Assembly: GCF_004348445.1 (NCBI RefSeq)
Contig: NZ_SMKV01000017.1
Span: forward strand, 62,001 to 126,000
Length of the DNA stretch: 64,000 bases
Direction of reading: 5' to 3'
From: Saccharopolyspora aridisoli
Lineage (GTDB): Bacteria; Actinomycetota; Actinomycetes; Mycobacteriales; Pseudonocardiaceae
Part shown: positions 8,757 through 18,131 of the stretch, in pieces
How positions within the stretch are numbered: position 1 is the first letter of the stretch
Layout: every line of letters begins with the position of its first letter
Program-made: the position numbers and the translations under genes
Notes under the pieces: model-generated
The model's input: only the letters and a program-made list of their open reading frames with translations
Database searches by the model: none
Told to the model about the DNA's origin: nothing

Positions 8757-9010
8757 TACCAGCTCCACGAGCATCGGGGAGGCGATCGTGACGGTGCTGT
8801 CGGAGACCGGAGCCCACACCGGTGGCCTGGACGCGGCTGGGTCCGCCGCGCTCGCTGATGGGCGCCATCGCGGTGGGGACGGGCGTCCGCTCCTCGGCCC
8901 AGTCCTGCGACCTGCACGCCAAGTACTCCGAGACGACCGATCGCGAGTCCGCCTACGAGGAGCTCGCCCAGGAGGTCGTCGAGCCCGCCGCGCAGGAGGG
9001 CAGTCCGCGA
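8757..9010 (+). pseudogene. Remnant of HerA/DUF853-type ATPase C terminus, frameshifted
   Basis: The plus strand reads SIGEAIVTVLSETGA and then, after loss of one base near 8815, TPVAWTRLGPPRSLMGAI in the next frame, and further on HAKYSETTDRESAYEELAQEV. This is the usual order of the C-terminal end of DUF853/HerA-like bacterial helicases (EAIVTVLSE-GAPTPVAWTRL-PRSLM ... KY-DRESAYE). No ATPase core with a Walker motif is present upstream, so only the last ~80 codons survive. The 8400-8750 stretch before it holds no recognisable gene; a short minus-strand segment near 8700-8775 (VELVVLVPALVLQ) could be another scrap. Family assignment is from memory of the C-terminal motifs. Confidence 0.6.
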
Positions 9011-9056
9011 ACTCACCACGCGTCACTCGATCAGGTAGGGTCTGCCCGACTTGTCC

Positions 9057-9146
9057 ACGCGGGAGCTCGGGCGGATCGGGCTGAGAGGGTGGCACGCAGC
9101 GCGCCACCGACCGCAGAACCTGTCCGGGTAATGCCGGCGTAGGGAG
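9057..9146 (+). ncRNA. TPP (thiamine pyrophosphate) riboswitch
   Basis: The two conserved THI-box segments are present in the right order and spacing: CTGAGAGG near 9081-9088, and GAACCTG followed by GGGTAAT-GCCGGCG-AGGGAG at 9116-9146. A GTGGC-CGCAGCGC-GCCAC variable stem lies between them. The 3' end, AGGGAG, is also the ribosome binding site of the permease gene starting at 9153, so ligand binding very likely hides the Shine-Dalgarno sequence and represses translation when TPP is plentiful. Confidence 0.95.
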
Positions 9147-9152
9147 CTGTCG

Positions 9153-10478
9153 ATGGCGCTTGACGTCGAACGGTCCGAAGTTCCGAACACCCTGGACGAA
9201 CCGGCACCCAGAACGCTGGCCGTGCTCGACCAAGGAGCCTTCTGGGGCAACCTCGGCGTGAGCCTGCTGGGTTTCAGCGGTGCGCTCGCGGTCCTCGCAC
9301 CCGCCGGGGTGCCGCAGCTGTCCTTCGCGGCCGCGGTGACGGCCACCGTCGTCGGGACCGTGCTGGGCAGCCTGATGGTCGGCGTCGCCGCCATCCCCGG
9401 TGCCCGCACGGGAGCACCGGCGATGATGCTGCTGCGCGGCCTGTTCGGCACCCGCCTGTCCTACGTGCCGACCGTGCTCAACATCCTCCAGCTGGTCGGT
9501 TGGGGGACGTTCGAGCTGCTGGTGATCGCTCAAGGCGCCGAGGCGCTGTTCGGCGGTGGACCGCAGTGGCTGTACGTGCTCATCGCCGGAGCCCTCACCA
9601 CCGCGCTGACCTTGCGCCCCCTGGGTGCGCTGCGGTTGCTGCGCCGCTACGTGAGCATCGCGGTGCTCATCGCCATGGTCTACTTCTTCGTGCAGCTGCT
9701 CCTCCAGCCGTTGCCGCCGATGAACGACGGGTCCTGGGAGGGATTTTGGCCAGGCGCTGACGCGGCGCTGGCCGTCGCGGTGTCCTGGCTGCCGGTGGCC
9801 TCGGACTACTCGCGGCACTCGCGGTCGGCGAGCGGCGCGTTCACCGCGGCGACCGTCGGCTACTCGGTCACCCAGATCGCCTGCTACCTGCTTGGCCTGC
9901 TCGGTCTGGCGCTGGTCGGGTTCGACGGGGACAAGGCGTTCGATCCGCTGCTGGCGGCGCCGCTGGGCGTGCTGTTCTTCGCGGTTCTGGTCCTGCGCGA
10001 GGTCGACCAGTCCTTCGCTGACACCTATTCGACCGCGGTGTCCATTCAGAACCTGCGCCCCAGCACCGATCGGCGCCTGCTGAGCCTGATCGTCGGTGTG
10101 GTGAGCACCCTGGCCGCGCTGACGATGGACATCGAGCAGTTCTCCAACTTCCTGCTGCTCATCGGATCGGTGTTCGTGCCGATGTTCGGCGTGCTGGCGG
10201 TGGACTACTTCTACAACGCCCGCAACCGCGAGTGGGACGTCTCTGCGCAGGCGCCCTCCCGGTGGGGGATGCTGATCGCCTGGCTGCTGGGCTTCGCGGC
10301 CTTCCAGCTGATCAACCCCGGCGAACTGGGCTGGTGGACCGCGTTGTGGACCGGCGCCCGCGAGACCATCGGATTCACCGTTCCCACCTGGATGAGCGCG
10401 GCGCTGACCTCGTTCGTCATCTCCGCGGTGGCAGCAGGCATCATCGGCCTGCTCGCCGGCAGCCGCCGGAAGGCCTAG
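9153..10478 (+). CDS. cytX: NCS1-family permease, probable hydroxymethylpyrimidine transporter CytX
   Basis: A 441-residue membrane protein with about twelve transmembrane helices of the nucleobase-cation-symport-1 fold. The N-terminal region LDQGAFWGNLGVSLLGFSG, the Pro/Gly-rich GARTGAPAMMLLRGLFGTR and LNILQLVGWGTFELLVIAQGA, and ASDYSRHSRSA are typical of cytosine/HMP permeases. The TPP riboswitch covering its ribosome binding site points to uptake of a thiamine precursor, most likely hydroxymethylpyrimidine, as in the CytX group. It is a single-gene unit: upstream is a pseudogene, downstream a strong hairpin. The ATG follows AGGGAG by six bases. Substrate identity is inference from the riboswitch and family. 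Confidence 0.9.
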   Translation: MALDVERSEVPNTLDEPAPRTLAVLDQGAFWGNLGVSLLGFSGALAVLAPAGVPQLSFAAAVTATVVGTVLGSLMVGVAAIPGARTGAPAMMLLRGLFGTRLSYVPTVLNILQLVGWGTFELLVIAQGAEALFGGGPQWLYVLIAGALTTALTLRPLGALRLLRRYVSIAVLIAMVYFFVQLLLQPLPPMNDGSWEGFWPGADAALAVAVSWLPVASDYSRHSRSASGAFTAATVGYSVTQIACYLLGLLGLALVGFDGDKAFDPLLAAPLGVLFFAVLVLREVDQSFADTYSTAVSIQNLRPSTDRRLLSLIVGVVSTLAALTMDIEQFSNFLLLIGSVFVPMFGVLAVDYFYNARNREWDVSAQAPSRWGMLIAWLLGFAAFQLINPGELGWWTALWTGARETIGFTVPTWMSAALTSFVISAVAAGIIGLLAGSRRKA

Positions 10479-10479
10479 G

Positions 10480-10516
10480 CCGGGCGGTTCGCTGCGCGTC
10501 GAGGCGAACCGCCCGG
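10480..10516 (+). terminator. Terminator hairpin after cytX
   Basis: CCGGGCGGTTCGC (10480-10492) pairs perfectly with GCGAACCGCCCGG (10504-10516) around an 11-base loop, directly after the cytX stop. There is no U-tract, common in high-GC actinomycetes. It also faces the end of the convergent polyprenyl synthase gene. Confidence 0.75.
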
Positions 10517-10585
10517 GGACCGGGGACGGCCCCAGCCAGGAGGGGCGGCGGTGGTGGCTGGAGCCGTCGTTTCCGGGCGCCGGGA

Positions 10586-11629
10586 TCAGTGGTCCCGGCG
10601 CGTCACCAGGTGGGCCAGTGCGGTGAGCGCTTCAGCCGCGTCCTCCTCCGGCTCCGCCCTGCGGAGATCGGTCAACGCCGCGGCGAGGAGTTCATCGGCC
10701 TGGGCCTGGCTCCACGCCCGGCCGCCGGCGAGCGTGACGAGCTCGGCGGCCTGGGCGAGCTCGCCGCTGACCAGCGGCTGCTCCCGGTAGTAGAGGGACG
10801 CAAGCCGCTGGCCCGTGCTGGAGCCCGAAGTCAGCGCGGAGACCACCGGCAGCGTCTTCTTGCGGGTGCGCAGGTCGGAGAACACCGGTTTGCCGGTCAT
10901 CGCCGGATCGCCCCAGATGCCCAGCAGGTCGTCGATGTGCTGGAACGCCAGGCCCAGCCGCTCTCCGAAGCTGCGCATCCTGGTGATCTGCTCCGGCGAG
11001 CCGCCGCCGTGCAGCGCGCCGAGCGCGCACGCGCAGCCCAGCAGAGCACCGGTCTTGTCGCGGGCCATCCGCTGGCACGCGGCGAGGTCCACGTCAGCGC
11101 GCATCTCGAACTCCAGGTCCGAGTTCTGCCCGTCGATGAGTGCGAGCACCGCGCTGCTGAGCATCCGCACCGCGTTCGCCGCCTCCGGGTGCTGCGACGA
11201 GGCGAGCACGTCGGAGGCCAAGGTCAGCAAGGCGTCCCCGGCCAGGATCGCGGTGGCGTTGCCGAACACCGTCCACGCCGTCGGTCGATGCCGGCGCGTG
11301 ACGTCGCCGTCCATCACGTCGTCGTGCAGCAACGAGAAGTTGTGCACCAGTTCCACGGCCACCGCGGCCGGCACCGCGTCGGCCGGATCGCCACCGACGG
11401 CCGAGGCGCTGAGCAGCACCATGGTCGGCCGCATCGCCTTGCCGCGGTCGGCGCGCACCGGGTTCCCGCGCTCGTCGAGCCACCCCAGGTGGTAACCGGC
11501 GACCTGGCGCATCCGGCCCGGGAGCCGGTCCACCGCCGCGCGCAGCGCAGGCTCGACCATGGTCCGGCTGCTGGTCAGCGCCTCGAAGGCCTGACCGGCG
11601 CGGTTCGCGTCCTGCTGCATCGTGGTCAT
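10586..11629 (-). CDS. Polyprenyl (geranylgeranyl-type) diphosphate synthase, candidate encapsulin cargo
   Basis: A 347-residue all-helical trans-prenyltransferase. The first aspartate-rich motif is LLHDDVMDGD (DDxxD at 103-107) and the second is HIDDLLGIWGD near 235; KAMRPT and RKKTLPVVSALTSG supply the conserved basic residues. It condenses isopentenyl diphosphate onto allylic diphosphates. The fifth residue before the first motif is Phe98 and the fourth is Ser99, the pattern usually linked to C20 products, so GGPP is my inference. The ATG at 11629 has AAGGGA upstream and lies only 16 bases after the second shell gene, so the enzyme is co-expressed with both encapsulin shells. Polyprenyl transferases are one of the known cargo classes of family 2 encapsulins. 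The N-terminal extension before the catalytic fold is short (about 20 residues), so any loading tag is not obvious. Confidence 0.9.
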   Translation of the reverse strand: MTTMQQDANRAGQAFEALTSSRTMVEPALRAAVDRLPGRMRQVAGYHLGWLDERGNPVRADRGKAMRPTMVLLSASAVGGDPADAVPAAVAVELVHNFSLLHDDVMDGDVTRRHRPTAWTVFGNATAILAGDALLTLASDVLASSQHPEAANAVRMLSSAVLALIDGQNSDLEFEMRADVDLAACQRMARDKTGALLGCACALGALHGGGSPEQITRMRSFGERLGLAFQHIDDLLGIWGDPAMTGKPVFSDLRTRKKTLPVVSALTSGSSTGQRLASLYYREQPLVSGELAQAAELVTLAGGRAWSQAQADELLAAALTDLRRAEPEEDAAEALTALAHLVTRRDH

Positions 11630-11645
11630 TGCGGGTTCCCTTCGC

Positions 11646-13025
11646 TCAGCGGGTGATTTCGACGTTCTCCAGGACGCCGAGCGCGTCCGGGACCAGCACC
11701 GCGGCCGAGAAGTAGGCGCTGACCAGGTAGGAGAGGACCGCCCGTTCGTTGATGCCCATGAAGCGCACCGAGAGCCCGGGCTCGTGCTCGTCGGAGATCC
11801 CGGTCTGGCGCAGCCCGACCACTCCGTGGTCGTCCTCGCCGGTGCGCATGCACAGGATCGAGGTGGTGCCCTTGGCGCTGATAGGGATCTTGTCGCACGG
11901 CAGGATCGGCACGCCGCGCCAGGACTGGACAGCGCGTCCCTGCACCTCGGTGGTCTGCGGGTACAGGCCGCGCTTGCTGCACTCCCGGCCGAACGCGGCG
12001 ATGGTGCGCGGGTGTGCCAGGAAGAAACGCGACTTCCTGCGCCGGGACAGCAGTTCGTCGAGGTCTTCCGGGGTGGGCGGCCCGGTGCGGGTGTGCAGCC
12101 GCTGGTGGAGGTCGGCGTTGTGCAGCAGCCCGAAGTCGCGGTTGTTGAGCAGTTCGTGCTCCTGGCGCTCGCGCAGCGCTTCGACGGTGAGCCGGAGCTG
12201 TTGTTGGGTCTGGTTCATCGGCTGGTTGTAGAGGTCGGCGACGCGGCTGTGCACGCGCAGCACGGTCTGGGCCACGCTGAGCTCGTACTCGCGCGGTGCC
12301 AGCTCGTAGTCGACGAACGTGCCGGTCAGCGCGGTTTCACCGGAATGACCGGACGCCAGCGCGATGTCGACCTCACCGCGCTTGTTGGTCGGCGGTGCCG
12401 GCGAGGCGTACTCGGCGGCCACGTGCGCGCGCAGCTCGTCGAACTGCCTGGTGACCTCGTGCAGCGCCGCGCGGTCGAGGGCGAGCACGATGCAGGGCGT
12501 GACCGCGCGGTAGGTGCTGTCCCAGGTGGACTGCGCGGTCGCCAGCACCTGGGAGCCGAAGAACCTGCCGCCTGCCAGCGTGTCGGTGACGGTGTCCTCG
12601 CCGTACTCCCCGCTGCGGATCTTGTCGACCTTGCCGTGCGCGATCAGCACCACCTCGGTAGCCGGTTCCCCGCCGACCGAGATCAGCTGGCCCGGTTCGT
12701 AGTGGCGCTGCACGAACCGGTCGGCGAGCGCGCTCAGCGCCGAATCGTCGTCGTACCCGCGCAGCAGCGGCAGCTCGGTGAGTTCTCGGGGGATCACGCG
12801 CACCTGGTCGCCGGTGCTGGTGAAGGTGATCAGGTTGTCACCTGCCGCGCAGGTCAGCCGTCGGTTGACCCGGTACGTGCCTGCCTCGATGTCGACCCAC
12901 GGCAGCATCCTCAGCAGCCAGCGGGAGGTCCTGCCCTGCATCTGCGGCTGCGTCTTGGTGGTCGTGGAAAGCCTGCGCGCAGCCCGCGTGCTCAGGCTCA
13001 GGGCCGGGTTCTCGGTGGCGGTCAA
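11646..13025 (-). CDS. Family 2B encapsulin shell protein, second copy (shell B)
   Basis: A 459-residue capsid-like protein of the encapsulin family 2 type with a cyclic-nucleotide-binding-like insert. In order: N-terminal arm ([21 protein letters not shown]), [13 protein letters not shown], a CNBD-like beta-roll at about 95-190 ([32 protein letters not shown]), then the HK97-fold body with [63 protein letters not shown], and near the C terminus [18 protein letters not shown] and [15 protein letters not shown]. The usual phosphate-binding-cassette Glu and Arg of the CNBD are replaced by Ser and Trp. A TTG at 13025 is the start (AGAGGAG upstream); its MTATENP mirrors the start of shell A. A hairpin separates it from shell A upstream; 16 bases separate it from the prenyl synthase. 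Confidence 0.88.
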   Translation of the reverse strand: MTATENPALSLSTRAARRLSTTTKTQPQMQGRTSRWLLRMLPWVDIEAGTYRVNRRLTCAAGDNLITFTSTGDQVRVIPRELTELPLLRGYDDDSALSALADRFVQRHYEPGQLISVGGEPATEVVLIAHGKVDKIRSGEYGEDTVTDTLAGGRFFGSQVLATAQSTWDSTYRAVTPCIVLALDRAALHEVTRQFDELRAHVAAEYASPAPPTNKRGEVDIALASGHSGETALTGTFVDYELAPREYELSVAQTVLRVHSRVADLYNQPMNQTQQQLRLTVEALRERQEHELLNNRDFGLLHNADLHQRLHTRTGPPTPEDLDELLSRRRKSRFFLAHPRTIAAFGRECSKRGLYPQTTEVQGRAVQSWRGVPILPCDKIPISAKGTTSILCMRTGEDDHGVVGLRQTGISDEHEPGLSVRFMGINERAVLSYLVSAYFSAAVLVPDALGVLENVEITR

Positions 13026-13055
13026 GGTGTTTCACTCCTCTGATCGGGGAGAGGA

Positions 13056-13082
13056 GCGGGCCGGCGTGCGTGACCGGCCCGC
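13056..13082 (-). terminator. Intra-operon hairpin between the two shell genes (possible attenuator)
   Basis: GCGGGCCGG (13056-13064) pairs with CCGGCCCGC (13074-13082), nine perfect pairs with a nine-base loop, starting five bases beyond the shell A stop as the operon is read. It could partly terminate transcription or protect the upstream message and so set the ratio of shell A to shell B plus prenyl synthase. No U-tract follows. Confidence 0.5.
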
Positions 13083-13086
13083 ACGT

Positions 13087-14496
<1,410 letters not shown>

Positions 14497-15074
14497 GACA
14501 GAAATACCACCAATCATAGTGCTGACAATCGTCGGGAGAGCGCTCGAGGGGTTCGGTCCGGGCGCGAAGGCGGACGCGAAAGTTGGATCGGCGAATGTCG
14601 TCGAGGAATTCGAGGGGGATGGAAGAAATTGTTGTCCGAGTCGGATTGATGGCCTCGGCGTTGCTTCCGGATGGAACGCTAGCACCAGGCAACTGGGCCG
14701 TACAGTCACCCGAAAGTGCTGAACGGCGCTATACGCGGTGGTCAGCGCAGGGGATCGTCGCGATCACCTGATCTTCCGATCGTGCCACGCAGGGTGGCGC
14801 GCAGCTCCTGCAGCGCTACTCGTTTCCGGGCTCTGATCAGCCGGGTGCCTCAATGCGGGGTGCTGGAACGGCAGATCTCGAGACCGCATTGCTCCACCCG
14901 GGCGACGGAAGTGTGAACTCGAATTCCACGAATCGGGTTATCCGATTCGCGGCGATCTTGGGCGTATTGTTCGGGATGTGGTTCTGCCGGGTGTTTCCCG
15001 GGTTCGGTCGAGATAGCTGAAAGACCATCAGAATCGGCGAACCGGTTAGCTCTTCTCTCCAGGAGGCGATTCGC
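14497..15074. promoter_or_regulatory. Divergent control region between encapsulin operon and HTH gene
   Basis: A 578-base gap with lower GC than its flanks. It must hold the promoter for the leftward shell A-shell B-prenyl synthase operon and the promoter for the rightward HTH gene. A perfect inverted repeat, CGAATCGG-GTTAT-CCGATTCG, lies at 14929-14949. I see no convincing open frame in it on codon use or homology. Confidence 0.5.
14929..14949. repeat. Perfect 8-bp inverted repeat, candidate operator
   Basis: CGAATCGG (14929-14936), five-base spacer GTTAT, CCGATTCG (14942-14949). It lies 125 bases before the HTH gene and 430 bases before shell A. The short spacer and dyad symmetry suit a dimeric DNA-binding protein; a hairpin is also possible. 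Confidence 0.45.
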
Positions 15075-15353
15075 GTGAAGTGGAACCTGCGGTTGGTCGC
15101 GGCGCAGCGCGGTATCTGGAAGGCCACCGACCTGCAGCGGAGATTCGCCGAGCACGGTCTGGTGATCTCCGCCGGCAAGATGTCCGGCCTGTGGTCGAAG
15201 ACTCCAGCCAGCCTCAAGCTGGACGATCTCGACATCATCTGCCGCGTGCTGGGCTGCGAGGTCGGTGATCTGCTGGAGCCCGAAGCGCCGGTGGTGCCCG
15301 CACCGCGACAACCCGACGTCGTGCGCGAAACGACCGCCAGGATCGCGGAATGA
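15075..15353 (+). CDS. Small helix-turn-helix (Cro/C1-type) protein
   Basis: A 92-residue protein with an HTH_XRE-like domain: MKWNLRLVAAQRGIWKATDL, then RRFAEHGLVISAGKMSGLW as helix-turn-recognition helix, and LKLDDLDIICRVLGCEVGDLL, the typical final helices of this class. A Pro/Val-rich tail follows. GTG at 15075 has a strong AGGAGG nine bases before it. In actinomycetes such proteins often precede a small recombinase or zinc-ribbon partner; here what follows is broken sequence, so the partner seems lost. It is divergent from the encapsulin operon and so is a candidate local regulator, which is inference from position only. Confidence 0.8.
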   Translation: MKWNLRLVAAQRGIWKATDLQRRFAEHGLVISAGKMSGLWSKTPASLKLDDLDIICRVLGCEVGDLLEPEAPVVPAPRQPDVVRETTARIAE

Positions 15354-15653
15354 GCCTGGTTCTCAGCGGAGCCGATGGGTGCTCGGCGCATCGGTGGGTG
15401 CCGCACTGATCGGCCACCTGGTGCGGCTGGACCGAATCCGAACGGTGGTGGTCAACGCCCCGGACGAGGGGGAGTCCTAGGAGGACCGCGAGTCCGAGGC
15501 CCTCGACGAGATCAACGACGTCTGCGCGGAACGGCTCAACCCGGCGTTCGACCGCGGGGTAGTGGCGGTCGTGTGGTTCGTGCTGATCGTGGGCGACCTG
15601 GTGTGCGTGCTGCTGCCGAACCTCCTCGGCAGCGCGGAGACGTCCCCGCACGG
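15354..15653 (+). other. Decayed coding sequence with in-frame stop, unidentified
   Basis: One frame reads RWVLGASVGAALIGHLVRLD, TVVVNAPDEGES, a TAG at 15478-15480, then EDRESEALDEINDVCAERLN and GVVAVVWFVLIVGDLVCVLL before losing sense near 15650. Residue composition on both sides of the stop looks protein-like (one or two membrane helices), so a gene has probably been broken by the stop and a later frameshift. I do not recognise the family. Confidence 0.4.
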
Positions 15654-16136
15654 GTGCCGGTGGTCACCTTGGCGGGTGCGCTCGCGCTGCTGCTGCGCTC
15701 GGGCGGTGACTGGTCGATCTCAGGACTGATCATCGTGATCGGCGTCGGCCTCATCGGTGCCGGCTCCTTCACCGCCGACCCGATCACCCGCCGGGTGAGG
15801 TGGGGGGAGATCACCGCGACCGGTGTGCTCCACGAGTACTTCTCGATCGGCGCGTTCCTGGGGGTTCCCGTTCGCGAGCTGGTTGCAGGGCCGGATGTCC
15901 CGGTCGATCAAGCACCCCTGGTGGCCGCCTGCTGCTTCGCGACCGCGGTCGCCTGCGCGGTGCTATTCGCGCTGGCCGTGCTCGGATTCGCCTGGCTTCC
16001 CGACTTCGAGCCCTACGCGGGGCTCTACCAGCGCATCATGCCGTGGCTCGGGTTCGGGTGGCTGGTGCTGCTCTCGGTGTTCCTGCGCGGCGCTCGCTCC
16101 TCCCGGGCCTTCAACGTCCGGGTCGGGACGGCCTGA
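15654..16136 (+). pseudogene. DUF998-like membrane protein, N-terminally truncated
   Basis: From a GTG at 15654 the frame gives about 160 residues with four membrane helices. The order LIIVIGVGLIGAGSFTADP, GVLHEYFSIGAFLGVPV, VACAVLFALAVLGFAWLP and GLYQRIMPWLGFGWLVLLSV matches the C-terminal half of DUF998 proteins (GxFxxDP ... LHxxFS ... RxxxxxGFGWL). A full DUF998 protein has about six to seven helices and more than 200 residues, so the first part is missing, replaced by the unrelated broken frame upstream. No ribosome binding site precedes the GTG, which argues for a relic rather than a short working gene. Confidence 0.55.
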
Positions 16137-16166
16137 CGCCCCGGCCCGCGCGGGCCGGGGCGTCAG
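16133..16166. terminator. Bidirectional terminator, perfect 34-base palindrome
   Basis: CTGACGCCCCGGCCCGC (16133-16149) is followed at once by its exact reverse complement (16150-16166). It overlaps the stop codon of the DUF998 remnant and faces the end of the convergent PPOX gene, so it can serve both strands. Confidence 0.8.
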
Positions 16167-16176
16167 TGCAACTGGT

Positions 16177-16638
16177 TCAGTCCTGGGCGAGTCGAGCGGG
16201 GAAGCCCCCGGTGGCGATCGGACCCCAGCGGTCGATGGTGATCCGGATCAGCGACTTGTCCTGGCGGGCCATCGCCTCCCGGTACTCGTCCCAGTCCGGG
16301 TGCTCGCCGGAGATGCAGCGGAAGTACTCGACCAGGCCGTCCAGCGCGTCGGGCATGTCCAGCACCTCCGCGGTGCCGTCGACCTGCACCCACGGACCGT
16401 TCCACTCGTCGGAGACCACGCACACCGAAGCCTCCGGGTTGCGGCGCAGGTTCCGCGTCTTGGCCCGCTCCGGGTAGGTCGAGATGACCAGCCGTCCTCC
16501 GGTGTCCACACCGCAGGTCAGCGGCGACATCTGCGGCCGCCCGTCGGCTCGGGTGGTGACCAGGACGCCCTTGTGCCTCGGTCGCAGGAACTCCAGCAGC
16601 GCGTCGCGGTCGACCTTGTCAGCGGTGGCGATCGCCAT
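16177..16638 (-). CDS. PPOX-class F420-dependent oxidoreductase
   Basis: A 153-residue split-barrel flavin/deazaflavin-binding protein. It has LRPRHKGVLVTTRADGRPQM near the N terminus, then GRLVISTYPERAKTRNLRRN, VCVVSDEWNGPWVQVDGTAEV and a C-terminal IRITIDRWGPI. The (S)TYPERAKxRNLRRNP stretch is typical of the actinobacterial F420-binding PPOX group, which reduces unsaturated or quinone-like compounds with F420H2; no precise substrate can be named. ATG at 16638 with GAGGAG upstream. It is followed downstream by a terminator palindrome; the upstream neighbour on the same strand, thiolase, is 100 bases away, so linkage to it is possible but not certain. Confidence 0.87.
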   Translation of the reverse strand: MAIATADKVDRDALLEFLRPRHKGVLVTTRADGRPQMSPLTCGVDTGGRLVISTYPERAKTRNLRRNPEASVCVVSDEWNGPWVQVDGTAEVLDMPDALDGLVEYFRCISGEHPDWDEYREAMARQDKSLIRITIDRWGPIATGGFPARLAQD

Positions 16639-16738
16639 GAACGACTCCTCGGAACAGATCGCTGAGAACGCCGTCCAGCCTAGTACCCGCCGCCGGCGAC
16701 CGCCGCTCTCCACTGTGGATCGTCGCCGCGAACGGCGT

Positions 16739-17947
16739 CTAGACCCTCTCGAAGACGGCTGCCAGGCCCTGTCCACCCCCGATGCACATGGTCTCGAGCC
16801 CGTAGCGGGCTTCCCGGCGCTGCATCTCGCGCGACAGCGTCGCCAGGATCCGGCCACCGGTGGCGCCCACCGGGTGCCCCAGGGAGATGCCGGACCCGTT
16901 GACGTTGAGCCGGTCGAAGTCGGCAGGCTTGAACTCCCATTCGCGGGTGCAGGCCAGCACCTGCGCCGCGAAGGCTTCGTTGAGCTCGATGAGGTCCACC
17001 TCGGCCAGGCCGATCTCGGCGCGCTGCAACGCCTTGGCCGTCGCCGGCACCGGACCGATGCCCATGGTCCGCGGCGGCACGCCGGCCCTCGCCCACGACA
17101 CCAGCTTCACGAGGGGACGGAGTCCCAGCTCGGCGGCCTTCTCCGGAGTGGTGACCACGCAGATCGAAGCGGCGTCGTTCTGGCCGCTGGCGTTGCCCGC
17201 GGTCACGGTCGCCTCCGGGTCGTTGTTGCCCAGAACCGGTTTGAGGCCGGCGAGCTGTTCCAACGTGGTCTCCGGCCGGGGGTGCTCGTCGACGTCGACC
17301 ACGACCTCGCCCTTGCGGGAGCGGACCGGCACCGGCACCAGCTCGTCGTCGAAACGCCCCGCCTGTTGCGCCTCGGCGGCGCGCTGCTGCGAGCGGACCG
17401 CCAGCTCGTCCTGCTCCTCCCGCGCGATGCCGTACTCGCGCCGCAGGTTCTCGGCCGTCTCCAGCATCCCGCCCGGAACGGGGTGGTTCCTGCCGCCCGC
17501 CGTCGTGCGGCCCCGGGCCAGCGAGTCGTGCAGCTCCAAACCGCTGCCGCGAATGCCCCACCGGGCCTCGGTGGTGTAGAACGGCGCGCTGCTCATGCTC
17601 TCGGCGCCACCGGCCAGGACCACGTCGCTGACCCCGGTCTGCACCTGCATCGCGGCGTCGACCACGGCCTGCAGCCCCGACCCGCAGCGGCGGTCGATCT
17701 GGGTGCCGCCGACCTCCACCGGAAGCCCGGCGTCCAGCGCGGCGACGCGGCCGATCGCAGGTGCGTCCGAGGTGGGGTAGCAGTGGCCGAGGATGACTTC
17801 GTCGATCTCCTCGCCGGGGAGCCCGGTGCGCTCCAGCAGGCCCTTGATCGCGGTGGCGGCCAGCTCCACCGCCGACACCGTCTTGAACACTCCGCCGAAC
17901 CGGCCGATCGGGGTCCGCAGCGGCTCGCAGATCACCGCTTCGCGCAT
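16739..17947 (-). CDS. Acetyl-CoA acyltransferase (thiolase)
   Basis: A 402-residue thiolase. The acyl-accepting cysteine is in IDRRCGSGLQAV (about residue 88), the GNASGQNDAA and NEAFAAQVLA segments precede the catalytic histidine in GHPVGATGG, and the second catalytic cysteine is in MCIGGGQGLA near the C terminus. It condenses or cleaves acyl-CoA, forming or using acetyl-CoA, in beta-oxidation or in acetoacetyl-CoA formation. ATG at 17947 with AAGGAG upstream, giving MREAVICEPLRTPIGRFGG, the standard start of the family. The divergent neighbour is a 3-hydroxyacyl-CoA dehydrogenase, the preceding enzyme of beta-oxidation; the 184-base gap between them should carry both promoters. Confidence 0.95.
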   Translation of the reverse strand: MREAVICEPLRTPIGRFGGVFKTVSAVELAATAIKGLLERTGLPGEEIDEVILGHCYPTSDAPAIGRVAALDAGLPVEVGGTQIDRRCGSGLQAVVDAAMQVQTGVSDVVLAGGAESMSSAPFYTTEARWGIRGSGLELHDSLARGRTTAGGRNHPVPGGMLETAENLRREYGIAREEQDELAVRSQQRAAEAQQAGRFDDELVPVPVRSRKGEVVVDVDEHPRPETTLEQLAGLKPVLGNNDPEATVTAGNASGQNDAASICVVTTPEKAAELGLRPLVKLVSWARAGVPPRTMGIGPVPATAKALQRAEIGLAEVDLIELNEAFAAQVLACTREWEFKPADFDRLNVNGSGISLGHPVGATGGRILATLSREMQRREARYGLETMCIGGGQGLAAVFERV

Positions 17948-18131
17948 CACTTGCTCCTTCGCGTTGGCACGCCGCCGTTTCGGACGTCGTTCCCTCGTTG
18001 GTAGCACAGCTTCAGCGCGGATCGTAAGAAGCGCCGATTATGTCGCAACGCGTCTCACCGGGGTGTGAATTCGGTATTGGACGCTCTCGGCGAGGCATGC
18101 GAAGCTGACCGGGAATCGGTGCCGTCAACGG

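Noticed and set aside
8424-9818. A 464-codon minus-strand frame over the riboswitch and permease
   Set aside because: It runs antisense to the TPP riboswitch and the clear membrane protein; Arg/Pro-rich shadow.
10586-11629. A carotenoid biosynthesis cluster based on the prenyl synthase
   Set aside because: No phytoene synthase, desaturase or cyclase gene is next to it; its only operon partners are the shell genes.
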